Shown here piece after piece: positions 35,728 through 45,128 of a stretch of 64,000 nucleotides of DNA. The notes under the pieces are model-generated. The model worked only from the letters and a program-made list of their open reading frames with translations. It was not told where the DNA came from and searched no databases. The translations under genes and the position numbers were made by a program. The DNA comes from Frigoribacterium sp. MEB024 (GTDB taxonomy: Bacteria; Actinomycetota; Actinomycetes; Actinomycetales; Microbacteriaceae). Every line of letters starts with the position of its first letter. Within the stretch, counting starts at the first letter, position 1. The DNA lies in NCBI RefSeq assembly GCF_000878135.1, contig NZ_JXQZ01000099.1:1-64000 (forward strand), given 5' to 3'.

Positions 35728-38268
35728 CTACTGCTGGTCGACCGCCTGCACCCGCAGGGCCCGCTCGACGCCCGCGACGCTCTCGCTCACGATGCGGCGC
35801 AGGGCCGGCGTCTCGGGGTTCGCCTCGAGCCACGCGTAGGACGCGTCGACGAGCGCCTGGTCGGCGAGGCCGGCCGGGTACAGCCCCGAGACGAGGGTGT
35901 CGGCGATGTGGTAGCTGCGCGACTCCCAGATGCCGGTGAGCGACGAGAAGTAGCGCTCGACGAGCGGCTGCAGGATCGCCGGGTCGTTCGTGTGCTGGTA
36001 CCCGAGGGTCGTCGCCCGGACGATGGCGTTGGGCTGTTCGGCGCTGTCGACGACCGACGCGAAGGCGGCGAGCTTGCCCTCGGTGGTCGCGATCGTCGCA
36101 CGGGCCCGTGCGGCCGCCTGGGCACCGTTCGCCGTGTTGTCCTCGGCGAGGGCGGCGTCGATCTCGGCCTCGCCGGCACCGCCGACGAGCACGAGGCCCT
36201 CGAGCAGCTGCCAGCGCAGGTCGGTGTCGACGGTGAGGCCCTCGAGGGCGAGCGATCCGTCGAGTAGACCGGCCAGCGCCTCCTCGTGCGCCTCGGTGGA
36301 CGCGATCGCGGCGAAGAAGGTGACGAACTGGAACTGTGCGTCGGATCCGGCCTCGGCGCCTTGGGCCAGGGCCCAGAGGCCGTCGCCGACCTCGGTGATC
36401 GTGGAGGCGCGGCGTGCGGGTGCGACGTAGCTGCGGGCGGTCTGCAGCAGCTGCGAGAGCGTGGTGCGGATCGTCGTCGACTCGGTCTCGGTCGCGATGT
36501 TGTCGAGCACGAGTCGCACGTAGTCCGAGGCCGAGGTCTCGGCGTCGCGCGTCGCGTCCCAGACCGAGCCCCAGACGAGGGCACGGGCCAGCGGGTTCGA
36601 GATCGTCGACAGGTGCGCGATCGCGGTGGCGAGCGACACCTCGTCGAGGCGGATCTTCGCGTAGGCGAGGTCGTCGTCGTTGATCAGCACGAGGTCGCCG
36701 CGCTTCAGGCCGACCAGCTCGGGCACCTCGGTGCGGGTGCCGTCGACGTCGATCTCGACGCGGTCGGTGCGCACCAGGGCGTCGCCCTGCAGAGCGTAGA
36801 GGCCGATGGCGAGGCGGTGCGGGCGGATGGTGGGGTGGTCGGCCGGGGCCTCTTGCAACACGGCGAACGACGTGATGACGCCGTCGTCGTCGACGTCGAG
36901 CTCGGGACGCAGCGTGTTGACGCCCGCGGTCTCGAGCCAGAGCTTCGACCAGCTGGTCAGCTCGCGGCCCGAGGTCGCCTCGAGCTCGACGAGCAGGTCG
37001 CCCAGCTCGGTGTTGGAGTGGTGGTGCTTCTTGAAGTACGCGGCGACGCCGGCGTAGAAGGCGTCGATGCCCACCCAGGCGACGAGCTGCTTCAGCACCG
37101 ACCCGCCCTTCGCGTAGGTGATGCCGTCGAAGTTGACCTGCACGTCTTCGAGGTCGGTGATCGTGGCCACGACGGGGTGGGTCGAGGGCAGCTGGTCCTG
37201 GCGGTAGGCCCAGCTCTTCTCCATCGCCTGGAAGGTGGTCCAGGCCTCGGTCCACTCGGTCGCCTCGGCGGTCGAGATGGTCGAGGCCCACTCGGCGAAT
37301 GACTCGTTCAGCCAGAGGTCGTTCCACCACTTCATCGTGACGAGGTCGCCGAACCACATGTGGGCGAGCTCGTGCAGGATCGTGACGACGCGGCGTTCCT
37401 TGATGGCGTCGGTCACCTTGCTGCGGAAGACGTAGGTCTCGACGAAGGTGACGGCACCCGCGTTCTCCATGGCGCCGGCGTTGAACTCGGGCACGAAGAG
37501 CTGGTCGTACTTCTCGAACGGGTACGCGTAGTCGAACTTGTCCTCGTAGTAGGCGAAGCCCTGACGGGTCTTCTCGAAGATGTAGTCGGCGTCGAGGTAC
37601 TCCGTGAGCGAGCGACGCGTGAAGATGCCGAGCGGGATCGTGCGGCCGTCGGAGCTGGTGAGGTCGCTGCGGACGACGTCGTACGGGCCGGCGATGATCG
37701 CCGTGACGTAGCTCGAGAGCACGGGCGTGGGCGAGAACGTCCAGGTGCCGGTCTCGCCGTCGACGACGGGGTCGGGGGTGGTCTGGTTGCTGACGACCTG
37801 CCAGCGTGCGGGCGCGGTGACCGTGAACTGGAACGTCGCCTTGAGGTCGGGCTGCTCGAAGACCGCGAAGACGCGGCGGCTGTCGGGCACCTCGAACTGC
37901 GAGTAGAGGTAGACCTCGCCGTCGACCGGGTCGACGAAGCGGTGCAGGCCCTCGCCGGTGTTGGTGTACTCGGCGTCGGCGACGACCTCGAGCACGTTGT
38001 CGGCGGCCAGCTCGGCGAGCTGGATGCGGACGCCGTCGGAGACCGCGTCGACGTCGAGCGCGGTGCCGTTGAGGGTCACCGAGTGCACGGTGCGGGTGAG
38101 CGCGTCGATGAACGTCGACGCGCCGGGGGTGGCGGTGAAGCGCACGGTGGTCGAGCTGCCGAACACCTCGTCGCCACGGGTCAGGTCGAGGGCGATCTCG
38201 TACGACTGGACGTCGACGACGCTCTTGCGCTCTTGCGCCTCGACGCGGGTGAGGTTCTCTCCGGGCAC
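35728..38268 (-). CDS. pepN: aminopeptidase N (M1 family)
   Basis: 846-aa M1 zinc aminopeptidase. GAMEN is present as GAMENAGAVTF; the zinc site is HELAHMWFG with the downstream Glu in WLNESFAEW. The C-terminal half is an ERAP1-like helical domain. Cytosolic peptide turnover. The GTG start is supported by GGAG 5 nt upstream (GGATGGAGCCAGC), rather than longer in-frame options. Confidence 0.95.
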   Translation of the reverse strand: MPGENLTRVEAQERKSVVDVQSYEIALDLTRGDEVFGSSTTVRFTATPGASTFIDALTRTVHSVTLNGTALDVDAVSDGVRIQLAELAADNVLEVVADAEYTNTGEGLHRFVDPVDGEVYLYSQFEVPDSRRVFAVFEQPDLKATFQFTVTAPARWQVVSNQTTPDPVVDGETGTWTFSPTPVLSSYVTAIIAGPYDVVRSDLTSSDGRTIPLGIFTRRSLTEYLDADYIFEKTRQGFAYYEDKFDYAYPFEKYDQLFVPEFNAGAMENAGAVTFVETYVFRSKVTDAIKERRVVTILHELAHMWFGDLVTMKWWNDLWLNESFAEWASTISTAEATEWTEAWTTFQAMEKSWAYRQDQLPSTHPVVATITDLEDVQVNFDGITYAKGGSVLKQLVAWVGIDAFYAGVAAYFKKHHHSNTELGDLLVELEATSGRELTSWSKLWLETAGVNTLRPELDVDDDGVITSFAVLQEAPADHPTIRPHRLAIGLYALQGDALVRTDRVEIDVDGTRTEVPELVGLKRGDLVLINDDDLAYAKIRLDEVSLATAIAHLSTISNPLARALVWGSVWDATRDAETSASDYVRLVLDNIATETESTTIRTTLSQLLQTARSYVAPARRASTITEVGDGLWALAQGAEAGSDAQFQFVTFFAAIASTEAHEEALAGLLDGSLALEGLTVDTDLRWQLLEGLVLVGGAGEAEIDAALAEDNTANGAQAAARARATIATTEGKLAAFASVVDSAEQPNAIVRATTLGYQHTNDPAILQPLVERYFSSLTGIWESRSYHIADTLVSGLYPAGLADQALVDASYAWLEANPETPALRRIVSESVAGVERALRVQAVDQQ

Positions 38269-38359
38269 GCTGGCTCCATCCGTCTGGGGGGTGAGGGGGG
38301 ACTCGTGGTCCGCTGAGAGCCTAGACCGGCTGTACGACACCGGGGTGTTGACTGAGGGC

Positions 38360-38986
38360 ATGACCGACACCCCCGTCCCCGCGCCCCACACCGTCGTCGA
38401 CTTCTGGTTCGACCCCTCGTGCCCCTGGGCCTGGATGACCAGTCGTTGGGTCGACGAGGTCGCGAAGCACCGCGACCTCGACGTCACCTTCCACGTCATG
38501 AGCCTCGCGGTGCTCAACGAGGAGAACGACGTCAGCGACGAGTACAAGGCGAACTTCGCCCGCATGCTGCGCTACACGCGTCTCGTCACGGCGGCGGGCG
38601 AGCTCCACGGTCAGCAGATCGTCAAGCCCCTCTACGACGCCCTGGGCGCCCGCATCCACCACGAGGGCGAGAAGGACGGCGACGTCGTCATCGCCGGTGC
38701 CGTGGCCGAGGTCGGACTGCCCGCCGAGTTCGCGCGGTACGCCGACGGTGACGAGTTCGACGAGCAGATGCGCGCCAGCCACTTCGACGGCATCGGCCGC
38801 GTCGGTCAGGACGTCGGCACCCCCGTCATCGCCGTCGACGGCGTGGCCTTCTTCGGCCCCGTCATCTCGCCCGCGCCGAAGGGCGACGAGGCCGTGCGCC
38901 TCTGGGACGGCGTCGTCGCCGTGGCGTCGTACCCGGGGTTCTTCGAGATCAAGCGCTCTCGCACGGTCGGGCCGATCTTCGACTGA
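38360..38986 (+). CDS. DsbA-family protein, Rv2466c-like, with CPWA active site
   Basis: 208-aa thioredoxin-fold protein with helical insert. The N-terminal FWFDPSCPWAWMTSRW resembles the mycothiol-dependent reductase Rv2466c, whose site is CPWC. Here the second cysteine is Ala24, leaving only Cys21, so it would need to act through a mixed disulfide with mycothiol. cis-Pro in VGTPVIAVDG. ATG preceded by GAGGGC. Confidence 0.85.
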   Translation: MTDTPVPAPHTVVDFWFDPSCPWAWMTSRWVDEVAKHRDLDVTFHVMSLAVLNEENDVSDEYKANFARMLRYTRLVTAAGELHGQQIVKPLYDALGARIHHEGEKDGDVVIAGAVAEVGLPAEFARYADGDEFDEQMRASHFDGIGRVGQDVGTPVIAVDGVAFFGPVISPAPKGDEAVRLWDGVVAVASYPGFFEIKRSRTVGPIFD

Positions 38987-38990
38987 GGAC

Positions 38991-39034
38991 CCGCGCCTCC
39001 TCGGGCCCCGACGACGGACCACGAGGAGGCGCGG
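38991..39034 (+). terminator. hairpin built from an inverted pair of GGAGGCGCGG
   Basis: 13-bp perfect arms (ccgcgcctcctcg and its complement) flank an 18-nt loop, 4 bp after the DsbA-like stop. Confidence 0.75.
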
Positions 39035-39076
39035 TGCCGGTCGGCCCCGTCGTGGCCCGGTTCTAGGATGGTCACC

Positions 39077-39562
39077 ATGCGCATCCACGTGGCGACCGAT
39101 CACGCCGGCCTCGACTTCAGCACGACCGTCATCCAGCACCTCACCGACGCGGGCCACGACGTGACCGACCACGGTCCGACGAGCTACGAGCCGCTCGACG
39201 ACTACCCCTCGTTCTGCATCGCGGCGGCGCGGGCGACCGTGCGTGACCAGCGTGCCGGTCACGAGGCGCTCGGAGTCGTCTTCGGCGGCTCGGGCAACGG
39301 CGAGCAGATCGCCGCGAACAAGGTCGAGGGCGTCCGGGCGGCCCTGGTCTGGAACGACTCGACCGCGAAGCTCGCCCGCCAGCACAACGACGCCAACGTC
39401 ATCGCGATCGGTGCACGTCAGCACACCGAGGCCGAGGCGCTCGCGTTCATCGACGCCTTCGTCGCCGAGCCGTTCAGCCACGACGAACGCCACGTGCGCC
39501 GCATCGCGCAGGTCGGCGAGTACGAGACCACGGGCGCGATCGCCGGTCACCCGGTCGACTGA
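39077..39562 (+). CDS. rpiB: ribose-5-phosphate isomerase B
   Basis: 161-aa RpiB/LacAB-family isomerase. The N-terminus MRIHVATDHAG and VVFGGSGNGEQIAANKV contain the phosphate-binding and active-site residues. Interconverts ribose-5-P and ribulose-5-P in the pentose phosphate pathway. The ATG at 39077 is chosen because TAGGAT (39064-39069) lies 7 nt upstream; an upstream ATG overlaps that box. Confidence 0.92.
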   Translation: MRIHVATDHAGLDFSTTVIQHLTDAGHDVTDHGPTSYEPLDDYPSFCIAAARATVRDQRAGHEALGVVFGGSGNGEQIAANKVEGVRAALVWNDSTAKLARQHNDANVIAIGARQHTEAEALAFIDAFVAEPFSHDERHVRRIAQVGEYETTGAIAGHPVD

Positions 39563-39667
39563 CGACGTAACGTCGAGAGCGGCGGGACCCCGACCGGGGC
39601 CTCGCCGCTCCGTCGTCTCCGCCGTCGAGCGCAAGACCGACACACCGACCACCAGAGAGGTGCCGCC

Positions 39668-40642
39668 GTGCCCGAGGGCCATTCCGTCCACCGCATCGCC
39701 AACCAGTTCGAGCAGAGTTTCGTCGGCCACCGCGTCGAGGTGAGCTCGCCCCAGGGCCGGTTCGCCGACGGTGCGACCCGGCTCGACGGCGCCACGATGG
39801 TCGACGCGAAGGCCGTCGGCAAGCAGATGTTCCTCGAGTTCGACAACGGGCTCTGGCTGCACGTGCACCTGGGGCTCTACGGCGCCTGGGACTTCGCCGG
39901 CGACATCGCCACGGGCCACTCGATGGCCGAGTCGCGGACGCGCCGGGCGGCGACCCGCAAGGCCGAGAACGCTCCCGACGACGACGGCGAGGACTCGATG
40001 GCCAGCATCGGTGCTCCTCGCAGGACGCGCGTGCGCATGGCCGAGCAGGAGAAGACCGAGGACGACATCGAGTCGTTCCCGCCCGAGCCCGTCGGGCAGG
40101 TGCGCGTGCGACTGCTGACCGACACCGCCGTCGGCGACCTCCGTGGCCCGACGAAGTGCGAGGTCCTCGATGCGGCCGGGGTCGACCTGGCGATCTCGAA
40201 GCTCGGCCCCGACCCCTTGGTCGACTCGCCCAAGAAGGGCAGCGACCGCTTCGTCACGACCGTCCGCAAGAAGCGCACCCCGATCGGCCTGCTGCTGATG
40301 GACCAGAGCGTGGTCAGCGGCATCGGCAACATCTACCGCGCCGAGTTGCTGTTCCGGGCCCGGCTCGACCCGCACACGCCCGGCAACCAGGTGCCCGAAG
40401 AGGTGCTGCGTGCCCTCTACAAGGACTGGACGAAGCTGCTCAAGAGCGGCGTCGAGCTCGGCCAGATGATGACCATGGACGGCCTCACCAAGGCCCAGCA
40501 CGCCAAGGCACTGCGCAGCCGAGCCGACCGACACTGGGTCTACCACCGTGAGGGCCTGCCCTGCCGGGTCTGCGGCACGAACATCGTGATGGAGATGGCC
40601 GCGGGCCGCAAGCTCTACTGGTGCCCGACCGACCAGGTGTGA
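39668..40642 (+). CDS. Fpg/Nei-family DNA glycosylase with altered zinc finger
   Basis: 324-aa base-excision glycosylase. Pro2-Glu3 (MPEGHSVHR), Lys52 and the H2TH region GIGNIYRAELL are intact. It is closest in pattern to mycobacterial Nei1. Two oddities: a ~60-residue charged insert (about 78-138), and a C-terminal zinc finger with only three cysteines (C299, C302, C319) where Asp322 replaces the fourth. GTG start preceded by AGAGAGG. Confidence 0.9.
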   Translation: MPEGHSVHRIANQFEQSFVGHRVEVSSPQGRFADGATRLDGATMVDAKAVGKQMFLEFDNGLWLHVHLGLYGAWDFAGDIATGHSMAESRTRRAATRKAENAPDDDGEDSMASIGAPRRTRVRMAEQEKTEDDIESFPPEPVGQVRVRLLTDTAVGDLRGPTKCEVLDAAGVDLAISKLGPDPLVDSPKKGSDRFVTTVRKKRTPIGLLLMDQSVVSGIGNIYRAELLFRARLDPHTPGNQVPEEVLRALYKDWTKLLKSGVELGQMMTMDGLTKAQHAKALRSRADRHWVYHREGLPCRVCGTNIVMEMAAGRKLYWCPTDQV

Positions 40643-40710
40643 CCGGGCCGCCGTGTCACGTCCCCGTCACGGCTTCCGGTCGCGGCTGAAACCTGTGCCA
40701 GGGTGACACC

Positions 40711-41334
40711 ATGCGGCACACCCCCACGTTCGTCCTGTCCGACGTCGACGAGGTCAAGCGGTTGATCCGCGAGAACCCGTGGGCCACGATCGTGTCCCAC
40801 ACGGCCGCGGGACTCGTGGCGTCGCACTACCCGGTCGTGCTCGAGCAGGACGACGACGACCCCGACGCCATCGTGGTCGTCAGCCACGTCGGCCGCCCGG
40901 ACGAGCGCTCGCACGAGCTCGGTGAGCACGAGGTCATGGTGATCGTCCAGGGCCCGCACGGCTACGTCTCGCCCGGCTGGTACCCGGCCGAGCAGATCAT
41001 CCCCACCTGGAACCACGTGACGGCGCATCTCTGGGGCACGCCAGAGATCCTCTCCGACGACGAGAACTTCCGCGTGCTGGGCGAGCTCGTCGACCACTTC
41101 GAGCGCGTCATGCCCGAGCCGTCGACGCTCACCCTCGACGAGGCAGGCTCGCGACGGGTCGCGAAGGGCACCGTCGGCATCCGCCTGCGCGTGACCCGGT
41201 TCGACGCCCGCGCCAAACTCAGCCAGAACAAGGCGCCCGAGGTCGTCGACCGCATCGTCGACGAGCTCGAGCACGGCGACCACTACGCGCAGCCGGCGCT
41301 CGCCGCCGAGATGCGCCGGGTGCGCGACCGATGA
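40711..41334 (+). CDS. PaiB-family FMN-binding protein
   Basis: 207-aa PaiB-like split-barrel protein with PWATIVSHTAAGLVASHYPV and GYVSPGWYP, the family's flavin-binding signatures. Named after a Bacillus negative regulator of sporulation and protease genes, but the direct function is unclear. Overlaps the amidohydrolase by 4 nt (ATGA). Confidence 0.88.
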   Translation: MRHTPTFVLSDVDEVKRLIRENPWATIVSHTAAGLVASHYPVVLEQDDDDPDAIVVVSHVGRPDERSHELGEHEVMVIVQGPHGYVSPGWYPAEQIIPTWNHVTAHLWGTPEILSDDENFRVLGELVDHFERVMPEPSTLTLDEAGSRRVAKGTVGIRLRVTRFDARAKLSQNKAPEVVDRIVDELEHGDHYAQPALAAEMRRVRDR

Positions 41335-42839
41335 CGGTCGGCGGCGGCACCCCGGCCGAGGAGGCGCAGCGCACGCTGCTGAGGGACGTCCGTCTGGTCG
41401 GTGGCGGGCCCGCCCCCGTGGACGTCCTGCTCGACGGCGGCCGCGTCGTCGCGCTCGCGTCCGGTCTCGCCCCCGACGGTGCCGAGGTCGTCGACCTCGA
41501 CGGCCGCTGGCTCGCCCCGGGCCTCTGGGACTCCCACGTCCACATGGACCAATGGGCGCTGGTGCGCCGTCGCCTCGACCTGTCGCGGGCGAGGTCCGCC
41601 GCCGAGGCGGCCTCGATCGTGGGGGAGCGCCTGCGCGACGAGCCGGTCGAGGCGGGAGGCACCCTCGTCGGCTACGGCTTCCAGGACGCGCTCTGGCCCG
41701 ACGCCCCGAGTCGGGCGCTGCTCGACTCGGTGGCGGGCGACGTGCCGGTCGTCCTGGTCAGCAACGACCTGCACTCCGTCTGGCTCGACTCGGCAGCCCT
41801 GGCCCGTCACGGTCACGCCGACCATCCGACCGGTCTGCTGCGTGAGCAGCCGGCCTTCGACGTCAGCGCCGCCGTGAGCGTCGTGCCGGACGAGCAGCTC
41901 GACCGGTGGGTGGCCGAGGCCGTCGACGCGGCCGCCGCGCGCGGGGTCGTCGGCGTCGTCGACCTCGAGATGACGCTGTCGCTCGACCGCTGGAGCCGCC
42001 GCGTGGCCGGCGGGACCCGCGGGCTGCGCATCCGTCCCGGGGTCTACCCGCGCGATCTCGACGCCGTCGTCGCCCGCGGGCTGCGCACCGGCGACGAGAT
42101 CCCGGGCACCGACGGGCTCGTCACGATGGGGCCGTTCAAGATCATCACCGACGGCTCCCTCGGCACCCGCACCGCGTGGTGCCACGACCCGTACCCCGGG
42201 CTCGAGGACGACCCCGCGGCCCGGGGGCTGCGCATCTACGAGACCGACGAGCTCGTCGGGTGGCTGCGCCGCGCCTCCTCGGCGGGGTTCGTGCCGGCCG
42301 TGCACGCGATCGGCGACGCCGCGAACGCCCAGGCGCTCGACGCCCTCGAGGAGGTCGGCTGTGGCGGCAGCGTCGAGCACGCGCAGTTGCTCGACGCGCG
42401 CGACGTCGAGCGGTTCGCGCGCCTCGGCATCGTGGCCAGCGTCCAGCCGGAGCACGCCATGGACGACCGCGACGTGGCCGACCGCTTCTGGGCCGGTCGC
42501 ACCGGTCGCGCCTTCGCCTTCGAGAGCCTCGTCGCCGCCGGCGTCCGCCTGCAGCTCGGCTCGGACGCCCCCGTGGCGCCGCTCGACCCCTGGGTCGCGA
42601 TGGCCGCGGCGATCTCACGCTCGCGTGACGGACGCGAGCCGTGGCACCCAGAACAGCGACTGGTCGCCTCGGCGGCGCTCGCCGCGTCGACCGGCGGCCG
42701 GGCACGGGTCGAGGTGGGGTCGGTGGCCGACCTCGTCGTCACCGAGGTCGACCCGCTCACCGCGACGGACGACCAGCTGCGCCGGATGCCCGTCGTCGGC
42801 ACGGTCCTGGCGGGTCGGTGGACGCACCGCACGCTCTGA
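41331..42839 (+). CDS. YtcJ-like amidohydrolase
   Basis: 502-aa amidohydrolase of the YtcJ subfamily. Metal ligands are visible in DSHVHMDQW, AVHAIGDAAN and GSDAPV; the PFKIITDGSLGTRTA segment is typical. Hydrolyses an unknown amide or formamide. Coupled to the PaiB gene by an ATGA overlap. Confidence 0.88.
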   Translation: MTVGGGTPAEEAQRTLLRDVRLVGGGPAPVDVLLDGGRVVALASGLAPDGAEVVDLDGRWLAPGLWDSHVHMDQWALVRRRLDLSRARSAAEAASIVGERLRDEPVEAGGTLVGYGFQDALWPDAPSRALLDSVAGDVPVVLVSNDLHSVWLDSAALARHGHADHPTGLLREQPAFDVSAAVSVVPDEQLDRWVAEAVDAAAARGVVGVVDLEMTLSLDRWSRRVAGGTRGLRIRPGVYPRDLDAVVARGLRTGDEIPGTDGLVTMGPFKIITDGSLGTRTAWCHDPYPGLEDDPAARGLRIYETDELVGWLRRASSAGFVPAVHAIGDAANAQALDALEEVGCGGSVEHAQLLDARDVERFARLGIVASVQPEHAMDDRDVADRFWAGRTGRAFAFESLVAAGVRLQLGSDAPVAPLDPWVAMAAAISRSRDGREPWHPEQRLVASAALAASTGGRARVEVGSVADLVVTEVDPLTATDDQLRRMPVVGTVLAGRWTHRTL

Positions 42840-42863
42840 CGGGGCGGTGTCGACCCGACACGG

Positions 42864-42899
42864 CGAAGGCCGCCACCCCGGGCGGGGTGGCGGCCTTCG
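42864..42899. terminator. bidirectional terminator
   Basis: 16-bp perfect arms (cgaaggccgccacccc / ggggtggcggccttcg), 4-nt loop, between the convergent amidohydrolase and dps genes. Confidence 0.85.
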
Positions 42900-42916
42900 T
42901 CCGTCTGGCGAGGGGG

Positions 42917-43405
42917 TCAGCCGGCGACGTGCGCGGCGAGGAACCAGCGGTCCTTCTCGAGGCCCCGCGAGATCTCGATCGCGACGTCCTGGCTCGAGGC
43001 GTCGAGCTCACCGAGCTCGTCGATGGCCTCGCGGACGGCGACGAGCGAGGCGTCGATCTGGGCGACCAGCTCGGCGATGGTGACGTCGATCTGGTTGAAG
43101 CCGGGGGAGGTCGGGGGGATGACCGTCTTGGCGGCGACGGTCTCGATGCGTCCGTCGACCGGCAGGCCGAGGGCGACGACGCGCTCGGCGGCGAGATCGG
43201 CCCATTCGCGGGCGTGGTCGACGACCACGTCGATGAGTTCGTGGACGGCGACGAACGCGATGCCGCGCACGTGCCAGTGGGCCTGCTTGCCGTTGACCGA
43301 CAGGGCCGTCATGTCCGTGACGATCTGGCTGAGGAACTGGGCGACGCCGGCGGCGACGTCGGGGTCGACGGAACCCTGGGGGACGGTGCGGGTGATGTCG
43401 GTCAT
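42917..43405 (-). CDS. dps: Dps ferritin-like DNA-protection protein
   Basis: 162-aa Dps. The ferroxidase site is in KQAHWHVRG, HELIDVVVDHAREWADLAAER. Stores iron, consumes peroxide and compacts DNA. AAAGGA precedes the ATG; overlapping DtxR/IdeR-like boxes lie about 65-95 bp upstream. Confidence 0.95.
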   Translation of the reverse strand: MTDITRTVPQGSVDPDVAAGVAQFLSQIVTDMTALSVNGKQAHWHVRGIAFVAVHELIDVVVDHAREWADLAAERVVALGLPVDGRIETVAAKTVIPPTSPGFNQIDVTIAELVAQIDASLVAVREAIDELGELDASSQDVAIEISRGLEKDRWFLAAHVAG

Positions 43406-43471
43406 GACGTGGTCCTTTCCTAGACGATGGAGGCAACGCTAGACGTCTGGGAGAATTCCGCAAGCAAGCTG

Positions 43472-43501
43472 AGGCTCGGCTCACCTAGGCCAGCCTCACC
43501 T
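43472..43501 (-). promoter_or_regulatory. two overlapping DtxR/IdeR-like iron boxes
   Basis: On the minus strand AGGTGAGGCTGGCCT (43501-43487) and AGGTGAGCCGAGCCT (43486-43472) each match 12 of 15 core positions of the DtxR-family consensus AGGTWAGSCTWACCT. Tandem overlap is common for DtxR double dimers. They sit between dps and the histidine-kinase gene. Confidence 0.5.
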
Positions 43502-43590
43502 CACCCCGCTCGTGAGGGGGGATAACCCCACCGGCGTTCCGGGCGCTGGCACCATGGGGTGGACGCCCCGCGCAGACCAGGCTCGAAGGC

Positions 43591-45099
43591 ATGATCCAGG
43601 AGACCACCATCACCGCCGCGAACCCCTACCTCTCGCCCCCGTCCCGCCCCGGCGGCTACCGACGACGCTGGCGCGAGTTGCCCCGCGAACTCGGCTACGT
43701 CGCGCTCTCGGCCGTCCTCGTCGTCATCGTGACGGTGGCCGCCTCGTTGTTCCTGCACACGGTCAGCGGGTCGAGCGACTCGTTGTTCACCCTCGTCTTC
43801 CTCGCGATCGTCGTCTTCGGCGCGCTGTGGATCGCTCGGTGGTTCGGCACCTTCGAGGTGCTCCGCCTGGGCTGGGCCAGCGACCGTCCGATCCGACCCG
43901 TCGACTGGACTCCCAACACCGCATGGGGTCGGTCCACGAACCGCTTCGTGCGGGCGGTCTCGGTCTTCGCCAACCCGCACTACTGGCTGTACCTGCTCTA
44001 CGGCGTCGTGGTCTTCCCGATCGTCGCGGGCTTCACGACCTTCGTCCTCGTGAGCCTGCTGGCCGGCCCGGTGCTCGCGGTCCTCGGGGTCGTGCTCGTC
44101 TTCCAGGCGTTGCCGCCGTTCGACACCTTCAACTGGGCGTCCGCGATCGGCAACGGCGGAGGCGCGGTGCTCGTCGTCCTCGCGCTCGCCCTCTTCGCCG
44201 TGGTCGTCCTGGTCTACCCCTACGTCGTGCACGGGTTCGTCGTCATGCACCAGGCGATCGCCGGCGTGATGCTCGGCGGGTTCCGCAGCGAGCAGCTCGA
44301 GGTCGAGCTCGCCGACCGTGAGATCTCGCGCACGGCCGCCCTGTCCGCCGAGGGCACGGCCCTCCGCCGGCTCGAGCGCGACATCCACGACGGGCCCCAG
44401 CAGCGCCTCGTGCGCCTGCAGATGGACCTCGCGGCGGCCTCCCGCGCCGTCGACACCGATCCCGAGAAGAGCAAGTCCCTCATCGAGGAGGCGCGGGTGC
44501 AGTCCCGCGAGGCCCTCGAGGAGCTGCGCGCCCTGTCCCGCGGTTTCGCGCCTCCGTTGCTCCTGGACCGCGGCCTGGTCGCGGCACTCGAGTCGCTCGT
44601 CGACCGCTCGGTGGTTCCGACCACGATGCTCAACCGGGTGCCCGCGCACGTCGCGATCCCGAGCGACATCGAGCGCAACGCGTACTTCATCGCGTCCGAA
44701 CTGGTGACGAACACGGGCAAGCACGCCGAGGCGGCCAGCGCCGACCTCGTGCTGCGCACGCGCCAGGCTCCCGACGGCATCGGCACGCTGCTCGAGCTCG
44801 TCGTGACCGACGACGGACGCGGCGGTGCCGGCCTGCGCGACGGCCACGGTCTCGCCGGGGTGCAGGAGCGCCTCGTGGGCCTCGGCGGCTTCCTCGACAT
44901 CAGCAGCCCGCAGGGCGGGCCGACCATCGTCACGGTGAGCATCCCGATGACGATCGAGGTGCCGAGCAACCCGACGATGCCGCTGCCGACCGAGCCGCTG
45001 CCGCCGTTCTCCTCGACGGCCGTGACCGAGCCGCTGCCCGACGGGGCGCTGCCCGACGGGCCGCTCGACCCGCCGGCCGGGCCGCCCGCGCGACCGTAG
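43591..45099 (+). CDS. NarL-family sensor histidine kinase
   Basis: 502-aa membrane kinase. About five TM helices (roughly 35-220) form the sensor. The dimerisation region LERDIHDGPQQRLV has the phospho-acceptor His, and SELVTNTGKHAEA plus DDGRGG and GHGLAGVQERL form the ATPase lid and N/G boxes. A Pro-rich tail ends the protein. Pairs with the response regulator 29 bp downstream. Confidence 0.92.
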   Translation: MIQETTITAANPYLSPPSRPGGYRRRWRELPRELGYVALSAVLVVIVTVAASLFLHTVSGSSDSLFTLVFLAIVVFGALWIARWFGTFEVLRLGWASDRPIRPVDWTPNTAWGRSTNRFVRAVSVFANPHYWLYLLYGVVVFPIVAGFTTFVLVSLLAGPVLAVLGVVLVFQALPPFDTFNWASAIGNGGGAVLVVLALALFAVVVLVYPYVVHGFVVMHQAIAGVMLGGFRSEQLEVELADREISRTAALSAEGTALRRLERDIHDGPQQRLVRLQMDLAAASRAVDTDPEKSKSLIEEARVQSREALEELRALSRGFAPPLLLDRGLVAALESLVDRSVVPTTMLNRVPAHVAIPSDIERNAYFIASELVTNTGKHAEAASADLVLRTRQAPDGIGTLLELVVTDDGRGGAGLRDGHGLAGVQERLVGLGGFLDISSPQGGPTIVTVSIPMTIEVPSNPTMPLPTEPLPPFSSTAVTEPLPDGALPDGPLDPPAGPPARP

Positions 45100-45128
45100 T
45101 CCGTGGGCCGCGCCCGTAGTCTGGACGC

